From positions 1-50,417 of the forward strand of contig JAJDTX010000007.1 of assembly GCA_022826925.1 (NCBI GenBank): 50,417 nucleotides of DNA, given 5' to 3'. Positions 40,156-50,417 of the stretch are shown here, one piece after another. The translations under genes and the position numbers were made by a program. Within the stretch, counting starts at the first letter, position 1. The number at the start of each line of letters is the position of its first letter. The DNA comes from Bryobacterales bacterium (GTDB lineage Bacteria; Acidobacteriota; Terriglobia; Bryobacterales; UBA6623). Below the pieces are notes generated by a model, which saw only the letters and a program-made list of their open reading frames with translations, made no database searches and was not told the origin of the DNA.

Positions 40156-41634
40156 ATGAGACTCAGCGCATGTTTCCTGCTTGTTCTGGCGCTCTGCGCT
40201 TGCGCCCCCTCCCCGGTCGATGAGACTGCGTCGCCTCCGCCCAACGTAATTGTGATGATGGCGGACGACCTTGGGTGGGGCGACATCGGCGCCAACGGCG
40301 GCACGGTGATCCAGACCCCCCACATCGACGCACTCGCCGCGCAGGGCGTCCGCCTGACCGACGGTTACGTGTCAGCAGCAGTGTGCAGCCCGTCGCGGGC
40401 CGGCTTTTACACCGGCCGGCACCAGCAGCGCCACGGCTTCGAGTTCAACATCGCCGGGCGCGACACCGACACGGGCATGTCCTTGGACGAGACCACCCTC
40501 GCCGACATGTTGCGCGCGCAAGGCTACGCGACGGGCCTGATCGGAAAGTGGCACCTCGGCAAGCAGAAGCAGCACCACCCCCTGAGCCGGGGCTTCGACG
40601 AGTACTACGGCATGCTGGCCGGGGGATCGATCTACATCGACTCGCGCAAGGAGGGAGTCGAGTCGTGGCCGGCAAGGAACGCCCCGATCGCCAGGACTGC
40701 GGCTAACGCGATCTACGACGGCTGGGAACCGGTCGAGGTCGAGGAGTACATCACCGACGTGTTTCGCGACAAGACCGTCGATTTCATCGAGCGACACAAG
40801 GACGAACGCTTCTTCCTGATGCTTACTCCGAACGCGCCGCACACGCCGCTGCAGGCGACGAAGGAATACTTGGACCGCTATCGCCACATCGAAAAGGACA
40901 GCACCCGGATCTACTCGGCGATGGTGGCGGCGGTCGACGACTACGTGGGAGCCGTCACGGCCAAACTGGCCGAGCTCGGCCTCGAGGACGACACCTTGTT
41001 CGTGTTCTTGTCCGACAACGGCTGTGCCGGCTATGTCGATGGCTGCTGTTCCAATGCACCGCTGCGTGGACACAAGCGCTACTACTGGGAAGGCGGGATT
41101 CGCATACCGTTCGTGGCCAAGTGGCCAGCGGGCCTACCCAAAGGCACGACCTATAGCGAACCGGTCATTTCGCTAGATCTATTCGCGACAATCGCGGCTG
41201 CTTCGGGCTCCTCTGCCACTGCGCAGGACAGCGTGAACCTGCTTCCCCATCTGCGGGGCGAGACTGATTCGGCACCGCACGATCTGTTGTTCTGGCGAGC
41301 CAAGCCGAACGTTGCCGTGCGCAAGGGGCGCTGGAAACTCTGGAAGGTCAACAAGACGGACATGGACTGGGCGGACGTGACCGACGCTGGGGCCAGGCGG
41401 CTGCCGATGCAGGCATGGCCGCAGGACTCCCCTCATGGCCAGCTCACCCTCCTGTACGACTTGTCGGCAGATATTGGCGAGCAGGCCAACGTCGCGGCGG
41501 AGCATCCCGAGGTAGTGCAGGAACTGGAGGCGGATCTGGCCGCGTGGAACGCGGAGATGGGCGAGCCGACCTGGCCGGCGTTCCGGTCGACGCTAGATGA
41601 GATCGACGGTGAGATGGTGCACCTCTTCTTCTAG
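40156..41634 (+). CDS. Sulfatase, putative lipoprotein
   Basis: A 492-residue sulfatase. The N-terminus MRLSACFLLVLALCACAPSP has a lipobox-like LCA-C16, so it is probably lipid-anchored. VIVMMADDLGWGDIG supplies the first metal-binding aspartates. VCSPSRAGFYTGRH holds the formylglycine-precursor C77 in C-x-P-x-R. GLIGKWHLGKQKQHHP and FLSDNGCAGY add further active-site residues. It belongs to the same superfamily as the sulfatase at 4089-5642 but is clearly a different subgroup. The substrate is unknown; the formylglycine-generating enzyme is not in the window. It is divergent from the formate dehydrogenase operon. Confidence 0.94.
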   Translation: MRLSACFLLVLALCACAPSPVDETASPPPNVIVMMADDLGWGDIGANGGTVIQTPHIDALAAQGVRLTDGYVSAAVCSPSRAGFYTGRHQQRHGFEFNIAGRDTDTGMSLDETTLADMLRAQGYATGLIGKWHLGKQKQHHPLSRGFDEYYGMLAGGSIYIDSRKEGVESWPARNAPIARTAANAIYDGWEPVEVEEYITDVFRDKTVDFIERHKDERFFLMLTPNAPHTPLQATKEYLDRYRHIEKDSTRIYSAMVAAVDDYVGAVTAKLAELGLEDDTLFVFLSDNGCAGYVDGCCSNAPLRGHKRYYWEGGIRIPFVAKWPAGLPKGTTYSEPVISLDLFATIAAASGSSATAQDSVNLLPHLRGETDSAPHDLLFWRAKPNVAVRKGRWKLWKVNKTDMDWADVTDAGARRLPMQAWPQDSPHGQLTLLYDLSADIGEQANVAAEHPEVVQELEADLAAWNAEMGEPTWPAFRSTLDEIDGEMVHLFF

Positions 41635-41817
41635 CCGGAATCCTTCCCGCCTGCCAGCGTCGCGCCGTTCTAATACAATGGTGGCTAGCCCGTCACCACG
41701 CGGATCTGCCTACAGTCCGCGGGACTAGGCTAAGCAACCGGGACCGTAGCGACGCCTCGCCCGGATCCATCTCACAACGAGCGCAACGACTAGCGCGCTC
41801 CCCAAGGAATAGCTTCA

Positions 41818-43230
<1,413 letters not shown>

Positions 43231-43270
43231 CGCCGCAGCCGTCGCCAAACCGGGATTCACCAGGCCAATC

Positions 43271-44146
43271 ATGAAGACACTCCAAGACTTCCAGACATCG
43301 AACGACTACTTCGTCGGCCTCGACTCGGACGGCTGCGTGTTCGACTCGATGGAGATCAAGCACAAGGAGTGCTTCACGCCGATGTTCATCAAGCATTGGC
43401 GGCTGCAAGCGGCGTCGAAGTACGCCCGCCGAGCCTGGGAGTTCGCGAACCTGTACTCGAAATCCCGCGGGATGAACCGCTTCCCGGTATGCGTCCGGAC
43501 TCTCCGGTTGCTCGGAGACTGGCCGGAGGCGGTTGCTCGCGGCATCGAAATCCCGGATCTTGCCCCGCTGCAAGCCTTCATCGATTCTGACTTTCCGCCC
43601 AGCAACGCGGGACTGGAGGCATATCGCGAGCTGCATCCGGACCCGCTACTGGATCTCACGATGACGTGGAGCCTCGCTGTCAACGAAGCGGTCGGAGACA
43701 TCGTCTTCGGAGTGCCCCCTTTCCCACGGGTGCAGGAGACGCTGGACAAAGTGGTGTCACGGGCCGACCTAGGTGTCGTCTCGGGTACACCCGGCGAGGC
43801 GCTCCAGCGCGAGTGGGACGAGAACGGCATATCGCACTATCCGCAGATCATCGCCGGACAGGAGCTAGGCAAGAAGGTCGAACACCTCGAAGTCATGTCG
43901 GGGGGCAGCCGCTACGCTGCCGACAAGCGCCTCATGATTGGCGACGCGCCGGGAGACCGCAAGGCCGCCGAAGCCACCGGCTGCCTGTTCTACCCGATCA
44001 ACCCTGGGCGCGAAGAGGAGTCTTGGGAGCGGCTCTGTGACGAGGCGCTGGACAGGTTCTACGGGGGTTCCTATGCCGGCGAATACCAAGCGGCACGGGT
44101 CGCTGAGTTCGAAGCGCTACTGCCCGAATCGCCGCCATGGATGTGA
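43271..44146 (+). CDS. HAD-superfamily hydrolase
   Basis: A 291-residue phosphatase-like protein. Motif I is VGLDSDGCVFDSME (nucleophile D18, acid/base D20), followed by a large helical cap. Motif II is VVSGTPGEAL, the lysine motif III lies in ELGKKVEHLE, and motif IV is MIGDAPGDRKAAEATGC. The layout resembles phosphoglycolate phosphatase/beta-phosphoglucomutase types but with a larger cap. The ATG at 43271 is chosen; 24 further codons upstream are not conserved in character and partly overlap gnd. Its position behind gnd suggests a sugar-phosphate substrate, which is inference. Confidence 0.87.
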   Translation: MKTLQDFQTSNDYFVGLDSDGCVFDSMEIKHKECFTPMFIKHWRLQAASKYARRAWEFANLYSKSRGMNRFPVCVRTLRLLGDWPEAVARGIEIPDLAPLQAFIDSDFPPSNAGLEAYRELHPDPLLDLTMTWSLAVNEAVGDIVFGVPPFPRVQETLDKVVSRADLGVVSGTPGEALQREWDENGISHYPQIIAGQELGKKVEHLEVMSGGSRYAADKRLMIGDAPGDRKAAEATGCLFYPINPGREEESWERLCDEALDRFYGGSYAGEYQAARVAEFEALLPESPPWM

Positions 44147-44879
44147 AACCGCTAGCGAACCGGTGACCCCTGAAAGCTGTCTTACTCTTTTCCCGCCTGC
44201 CCAGCAGAGCGCCTCACGCGTCAGGAATAGCGTCCATCGACGCAGCATCAGCTGCACTGATCTGGTGAGGTAAGGGTCGAGTTCGTCTCGAGCTAGCTTG
44301 TCACGCCGGCAAGCTCGGCTGCTAATTCCCGCAAGCCTATGAGTTAGGCTTGCCTTGCCGACTTGTTGCGGATCGATCACCCTGACAGCGACCTGACATG
44401 CGGGAGCATTCCTAACGACTTTCTCCGCCCTGCGGGCAACCATCCTTGCAAATCATCCATGACTTGGATGAATTGCAAGGAAATCCCAAGGAGTCGCAGA
44501 GCCTAATGATCAACCCCGCAGATCCTTGTCGCGACCCGAACCCGCCGCGCGGATTCGACTCGAGAATGCATGAGGCCCTGGCACGGCGGCCTGAACGTCG
44601 CCTCGCTTTCGCCCAGCTGGTCTGCGACGATCAATTCCGATGACGGCGAGCAGTCACTCATGCCGTCAGAAAATCTGTGTCGGGAAGGCGAACATGCGAG
44701 CTCGGGCTGTCCCAGGACATCGAGCGCTTGCCCGCTGATCGCTTCGCGGGCGGGTCTGTGTCCAGAAGCGCGGGATCCAGCAAACGGGACTCCCCAAATC
44801 ATGCTTGGGAACGAACTCGCCCAAGCTGATCCTCGATGAAGTACCCTCGCCTCGGGCCCCTTACGCTTAGGCACCAAGG
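44147..44879. other. Long non-coding stretch
   Basis: About 730 bases between the HAD gene and the end of the DUF1501 gene. Frames here (for example 44446-44643 plus, 44503-44877 minus) look like chance products. Apart from the hairpin at 44443-44481, I see no tRNA, promoter pair, repeat array or U-tract terminator. A small RNA cannot be ruled out. Confidence 0.5.
44443..44481. repeat. Strong inverted repeat (hairpin) in non-coding DNA
   Basis: A 16-base inverted repeat with one mismatch: TCCTTGCAAATCATCC and GGATGAATTGCAAGGA, separated by a 7-base loop ATGACTT. No run of T follows on either strand, so an intrinsic terminator is unlikely. An operator, a small-RNA stem or a short miniature element end are alternatives. 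Confidence 0.7.
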
Positions 44880-46265
44880 CTACGCGATGATCTCGTTGAC
44901 GACTCTCCCGTGGACGTCCGTCAAGCGGAAGTCACGCCCGGCGTAGCGGTACGTCAGCTTGGTGTGGTCTAGCCCCAGCTGATGCAGCATCGTAGCGTGC
45001 AAGTCGTGCAGGTGTACCCGATCCTCGACAGCCACGCCATGCTCGTCGCAGCGTCCGAACCGCATCCCGCCCTTGATCCCGCCGCCGGCCATCCACATCG
45101 TGTAGCCGCGGTTATTGTGGCGCCGTCCGTCGCTCTTGTCGTTCTGCTCGTAGCTCGAGCGTCCGAATTCCCCGCCCCAAACGATCAGCGTCTCGTCCAG
45201 CATGTCGCGCTGCTTCAGATCGGCGATCAGAGCGGCAATCGGCTTGTCCGTGGCCCCGGCCGTATCCGAGAGCCTCTTGCGCAGGTTGTTGTGGTGGTCC
45301 CAGCCGCGATACCCCAATTCGATGAAACGCACGCCCTTCTCGGCCATGCGTCTGGCGAGCAGGCACTGCGTGCCAAATGTCCTAGTCTCCTTGGCATTGA
45401 GGCCGTACATCTCGCGCACGCTCTCGGGCTCGGAGCTTACATTCATCGCCTCCGGAACGGCTGATTGCATCCGAAACGCCAGTTCGTAGGACTGGATCAC
45501 TCCCTCCACCTGGTCGTCCTGGTCGGTCCGATCCAAGAGGCCTCGGTTCAGTGCCTGCACGTAGTCGAGTTGCCGCCGTTGCGCGTCCAAACCCATGGTC
45601 GCGTTGCGGATGTTCTGCACGGGCTCTTGCCCCTCGGCGATGTTTAGCCGCGTGCCCTGATAGCTCGCAGGCAGGAAAGCCGAGCCGTAAAGAGCCGAAC
45701 CGCCGACCGGTGGCGGATTCATGGTCACGAACCCGGGCAGGTCTTGGTTCTCGGTCCCCAGCCCGTATACGGTCCAGGAGCCGATCGACGGGCGCACGAA
45801 CGTGATGCTGCCGGTGTGGGTGAAGATCGTCGCCTGCGGATGCGCCGGCGAATCGGTGTGCATGCCGTTGAGCAGGCATAGCTCATCGGCGTGCTTTCGC
45901 AAGTGAGGAAACGCGTCGGAGATCGGCAGCCCGCTCTCGCCCCCCGGCTGGTAGTCAAACACCGGCGCCAGAATCTTGCCGCCCTGCTTGCCGATCGAAA
46001 GCTCCATCTCCGATTGCTTGCCGGCATACTTGACCACATCGGGGTTGTAGTCAAACGTGTCGTGCTGGGTCGGGGCCCCCTGCATGAACAGGAAGATCAC
46101 CCGCTTGGCCTTCGGCTCGAAATGCGGTGCCTTCGGCAAGAGCGGATTCTGGCTCCCCTTGGCATTCAAGGATTCCAATGCAGCAAGGCCGGCAAACGCC
46201 GTGTAGCCGAACCCGGCCGCCGCGTGCCTCAGAAAGCCCCTGCGGTTCTGGAAGATTGCTGACAT
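44880..46265 (-). CDS. DUF1501 protein (sulfatase-fold, Tat-type leader)
   Basis: A 461-residue protein. The N-terminus NRRGFLRHAAAGFGYTAFAG is a twin-arginine-like leader, so it is exported folded. KRVIFLFMQGAPTQHDTFDYNP, the later TLIVWGGEFGRSSYEQNDKSDGRRHNNRGY and the C-terminal DLHATMLHQLGLDHTKLTYRY are the DUF1501 family signatures, related to the alkaline phosphatase/sulfatase fold. These proteins are almost always encoded beside DUF1549/DUF1553 cytochromes in Planctomycetes, Verrucomicrobia and some Acidobacteria, as here, with 27 bases between the genes. Biochemical function is unproven. Confidence 0.9.
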   Translation of the reverse strand: MSAIFQNRRGFLRHAAAGFGYTAFAGLAALESLNAKGSQNPLLPKAPHFEPKAKRVIFLFMQGAPTQHDTFDYNPDVVKYAGKQSEMELSIGKQGGKILAPVFDYQPGGESGLPISDAFPHLRKHADELCLLNGMHTDSPAHPQATIFTHTGSITFVRPSIGSWTVYGLGTENQDLPGFVTMNPPPVGGSALYGSAFLPASYQGTRLNIAEGQEPVQNIRNATMGLDAQRRQLDYVQALNRGLLDRTDQDDQVEGVIQSYELAFRMQSAVPEAMNVSSEPESVREMYGLNAKETRTFGTQCLLARRMAEKGVRFIELGYRGWDHHNNLRKRLSDTAGATDKPIAALIADLKQRDMLDETLIVWGGEFGRSSYEQNDKSDGRRHNNRGYTMWMAGGGIKGGMRFGRCDEHGVAVEDRVHLHDLHATMLHQLGLDHTKLTYRYAGRDFRLTDVHGRVVNEIIA

Positions 46266-46292
46266 AGCCGTGCTCCCTAGCCTCCCCTGTTT

Positions 46293-49022
<2,730 letters not shown>

Positions 49023-49028
49023 ACAAAC

Positions 49029-49034
49029 ATCTTA
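49029..49034 (-). promoter_or_regulatory. Putative -10 box (TAAGAT) for the DUF1549-DUF1501 operon
   Basis: On the minus strand the sequence GATATAAGAT precedes the ATG at 49022; TAAGAT ends 6 bases before it (TATAAG 8 bases before). This predicts a leaderless message. No Shine-Dalgarno sequence is present. Confidence 0.45.
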
Positions 49035-49106
49035 TATCGAACGCGCCGCGATTTGGCCCTTACAAGGGCACGAAGATGGCAGTTTCGGCCGGTTTCAGTT
49101 TAAGGC

Positions 49107-49376
49107 TTACTGTCTTGCCAGGCGTTGCGCCAATACGTTGTACAGCCATGCGATCAGCCATCCACCGAGAAACCCGTCGACGAGTCCGTACAGCACGCCC
49201 AGCAAAATGTCCAGCAACGAACCGGATCCGGTGATGCCCGGATAGACCGACGCCATGAACTCGAAGAATTGTTCTCCATAGGGCGGAATCAGCACGTGCA
49301 AGACCCCGATGATTCCAAGTGCGCATCCCCACAGGATTCCCAGTGTCAGGCCCAGCGCCATGCAAGAAACTCTCAT
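49107..49376 (-). CDS. Small integral membrane protein (bacteriophage-holin-like annotation class)
   Basis: An 89-residue protein with two long hydrophobic helices: residues 5-30 (CMALGLTLGILWGCALGIIG) and about 52-82 (SLLDILLGVLYGLVDGFLGG). They are joined by a polar loop containing YGEQFFEFM and followed by a basic tail (AQRLARQ). This compact two-helix layout is often annotated as a holin or small membrane protein in genomes without any phage context. GGAGGGGAG lies 2-3 bases before the ATG, one of the strongest Shine-Dalgarno matches here. No lysis or phage genes adjoin, so a true holin role is unlikely. Confidence 0.72.
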   Translation of the reverse strand: MRVSCMALGLTLGILWGCALGIIGVLHVLIPPYGEQFFEFMASVYPGITGSGSLLDILLGVLYGLVDGFLGGWLIAWLYNVLAQRLARQ

Positions 49377-49584
49377 ATCTCCCCTCCTGTCGCGAGACAG
49401 CGGACACAGGCACCTTCGGTGGAAGTGGCCGCTGCTCCAGCATAGCCACCGAGAAGTTGTCTAGGAATCTGACAGCCAAGACAGCCCGATCCGCCCGATG
49501 CCGGACGTTCGGTTCCGGAAAGTGACGCCGACCGCGTACCCGTGCAACGTCGCGGGACCACTGCCCGCTCCTGCGACGAACCGC

Positions 49585-50417
49585 TCAACGCCCGCAGCCC
49601 TCGATGAGGTCGCATGTGCGGCTGACCGGGTCGACGCCGTCGAACCGCCGCGCGACTTCCGCGGCTCGGCCTGCGACGCCGCCCGAGCCCAGTAGCGTGT
49701 CCAGCTCGCGAGCGACCCTCGCACCGGTGAAACGCTTCGGACGCAAGGCGCTGGCCACGCCAAGCCGGGCAAGCCGAGCGGCGTTGTCGGGCTGGTCGAA
49801 TCCCATGGGCATCACCAGCTGCGGGCGTCCGGCGGCCAAGGCCTGCGCGCACGTGCCGATTCCGCCGTGATGCACGAGGGCCGCGACACGCGGCAGCAAG
49901 GCGCTGAACGGGGCGTATTCGGCATGCACGACCCCGCGAGGAAGCTGGGCGGGGAGCTGCTGTGGAAAGCGCGTGAGCAGGATCCCACGGCGCCCAAGCC
50001 GGCGGCACGCATCCGCAGCGGCCGCGAAGAAACGGTGGGCCTGGCGGTTGAACGAACCGGGCGCGAAGGCCACCGGGGGATCGCCAACCGCCGCAGCCTC
50101 GGCGAGGAACGCCTCCAGGTCCGAAGGCACGCCCGACACGCCCTGTTCGTCGTATAGCGGAAACCCGGTCAGCGCTGTTCGCGGCGGCCAGTCCGGCTGC
50201 GGCTCGGCGTACCAATCCGGGAAGAGCCCGACGACGCGCTGCGGGGAATGCCACCAGCGGCTGCCGCCGTGGCGGACCCAGGGCTTTTCAATGTCAGATA
50301 GCGAGGGGCGGATTGCATAAGGAGTTAGGAGAGGGGCTGGACAAACGCGCGGTGGTTGTGCGATAACTCGCAGAGTGGGACCGCAGCACATCCCGTTAGG
50401 CGAGGTCCGGGTCCGTC
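49585..50417 (-). CDS. UGT-like (GT1) glycosyltransferase, 5' end outside window
   Basis: The last 276 residues of a GT-B fold glycosyltransferase. The frame stays open to base 50417, so the N-terminal acceptor domain lies beyond the window. The C-terminal nucleotide-sugar signature is VHHGGIGTCAQALAAGRPQLVMPM, followed by GFDQPDNAARLARLG. This is the UDPGT-type donor site of rhamnosyl-, glucosyl- or macrolide glycosyltransferases. VVHAEYAPFSALLPRVAAL before it is also standard. An internal ATG at 50391 would leave only a fragment and is not taken as the start. The acceptor and sugar cannot be inferred. Confidence 0.88.
   Translation of the reverse strand, partial: RTRTSPNGMCCGPTLRVIAQPPRVCPAPLLTPYAIRPSLSDIEKPWVRHGGSRWWHSPQRVVGLFPDWYAEPQPDWPPRTALTGFPLYDEQGVSGVPSDLEAFLAEAAAVGDPPVAFAPGSFNRQAHRFFAAAADACRRLGRRGILLTRFPQQLPAQLPRGVVHAEYAPFSALLPRVAALVHHGGIGTCAQALAAGRPQLVMPMGFDQPDNAARLARLGVASALRPKRFTGARVARELDTLLGSGGVAGRAAEVARRFDGVDPVSRTCDLIEGCGR

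Noticed and set aside
44446..44643. 65-codon plus-strand frame
   Set aside because: It starts inside the hairpin arm and shows no protein-like pattern or ribosome-binding site.
44147..44879. tRNA or rRNA gene in the non-coding stretch
   Set aside because: No cloverleaf with T-loop and anticodon arms or conserved rRNA segments could be found by eye.
49107..49376. Prophage holin indicating a phage remnant
   Set aside because: No endolysin, integrase or structural genes nearby; the two-helix layout alone does not support phage origin.

Overview
The window is GC-rich (roughly 60-65% by eye), densely coded on both strands and bacterial. No rRNA, tRNA, CRISPR array or complete insertion sequence was recognised. 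The mix of families suggests an Acidobacteriota genome, perhaps Bryobacterales/Solibacter-like: a LolA-like secreted protein, Cys-type sulfatases, a GH29 fucosidase, a DUF1501 plus DUF1549/DUF1553 cytochrome pair, a bactofilin-like membrane protein, a DUF3604 protein and a selenocysteine formate dehydrogenase. This placement rests on remembered family distributions and was not tested; Planctomycetes-type lineages share several of these families.

Layout. 1-5.7 kb: a truncated alpha/beta-hydrolase remnant, an atypical Nramp-family transporter, a multicopper oxidase and a secreted sulfatase. 5.7-8.5 kb: three exported proteins (LolA-like, an HExxH metalloprotein, a TlpA-like thioredoxin protein). 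8.5-11.6 kb: housekeeping pgsA, then rph-rdgB-ROK kinase. 11.6-16.4 kb: a tight minus-strand run transcribed in the order GH29 fucosidase, PfkB kinase, rhomboid protease, glutaredoxin-like protein, iron alcohol dehydrogenase of the hydroxyacid-oxoacid transhydrogenase type. 16.4-26.5 kb: M20 peptidase, bactofilin-like protein, RNase D, a secreted unknown, a DapF homologue with both catalytic cysteines replaced by serine, an M3 oligopeptidase, an overlapping mpg-dinB repair pair and a peroxiredoxin-like protein.

26.5-30.4 kb is an accessory stretch. It holds an AT-richer PD-(D/E)XK-like gene, gene-poor DNA, an HTH antitoxin whose HigB/RelE-like toxin survives only as a C-terminal stub, two small membrane proteins and an intact HicB-HicA-like pair. 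30.4-32.2 kb: methylthioadenosine phosphorylase and a second PfkB kinase. 32.2-35.1 kb: a large secreted propeller plus DUF3604 protein.

35.2-40.0 kb is the most interesting locus, a three-gene NAD-linked formate dehydrogenase operon. The catalytic gene is read through an in-frame TGA as selenocysteine, followed at once by a SECIS-like hairpin with a GGUCU loop. The Fe4S4 domain that normally forms the N-terminus of the molybdopterin subunit is instead the C-terminus of a separate NuoG-like iron-sulfur protein, with a NuoE-NuoF fusion encoded between them. 40.1-50.4 kb: a lipoprotein sulfatase, gnd, a HAD hydrolase, a 730-base non-coding stretch with a strong hairpin, the DUF1501-DUF1549/1553 pair, a small membrane protein and the end of a UGT-like glycosyltransferase cut by the window edge.

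Many transcription-unit starts lack a Shine-Dalgarno sequence but carry a TANNNT hexamer 6-11 bases before the start codon, which suggests leaderless or very short-leader mRNAs.
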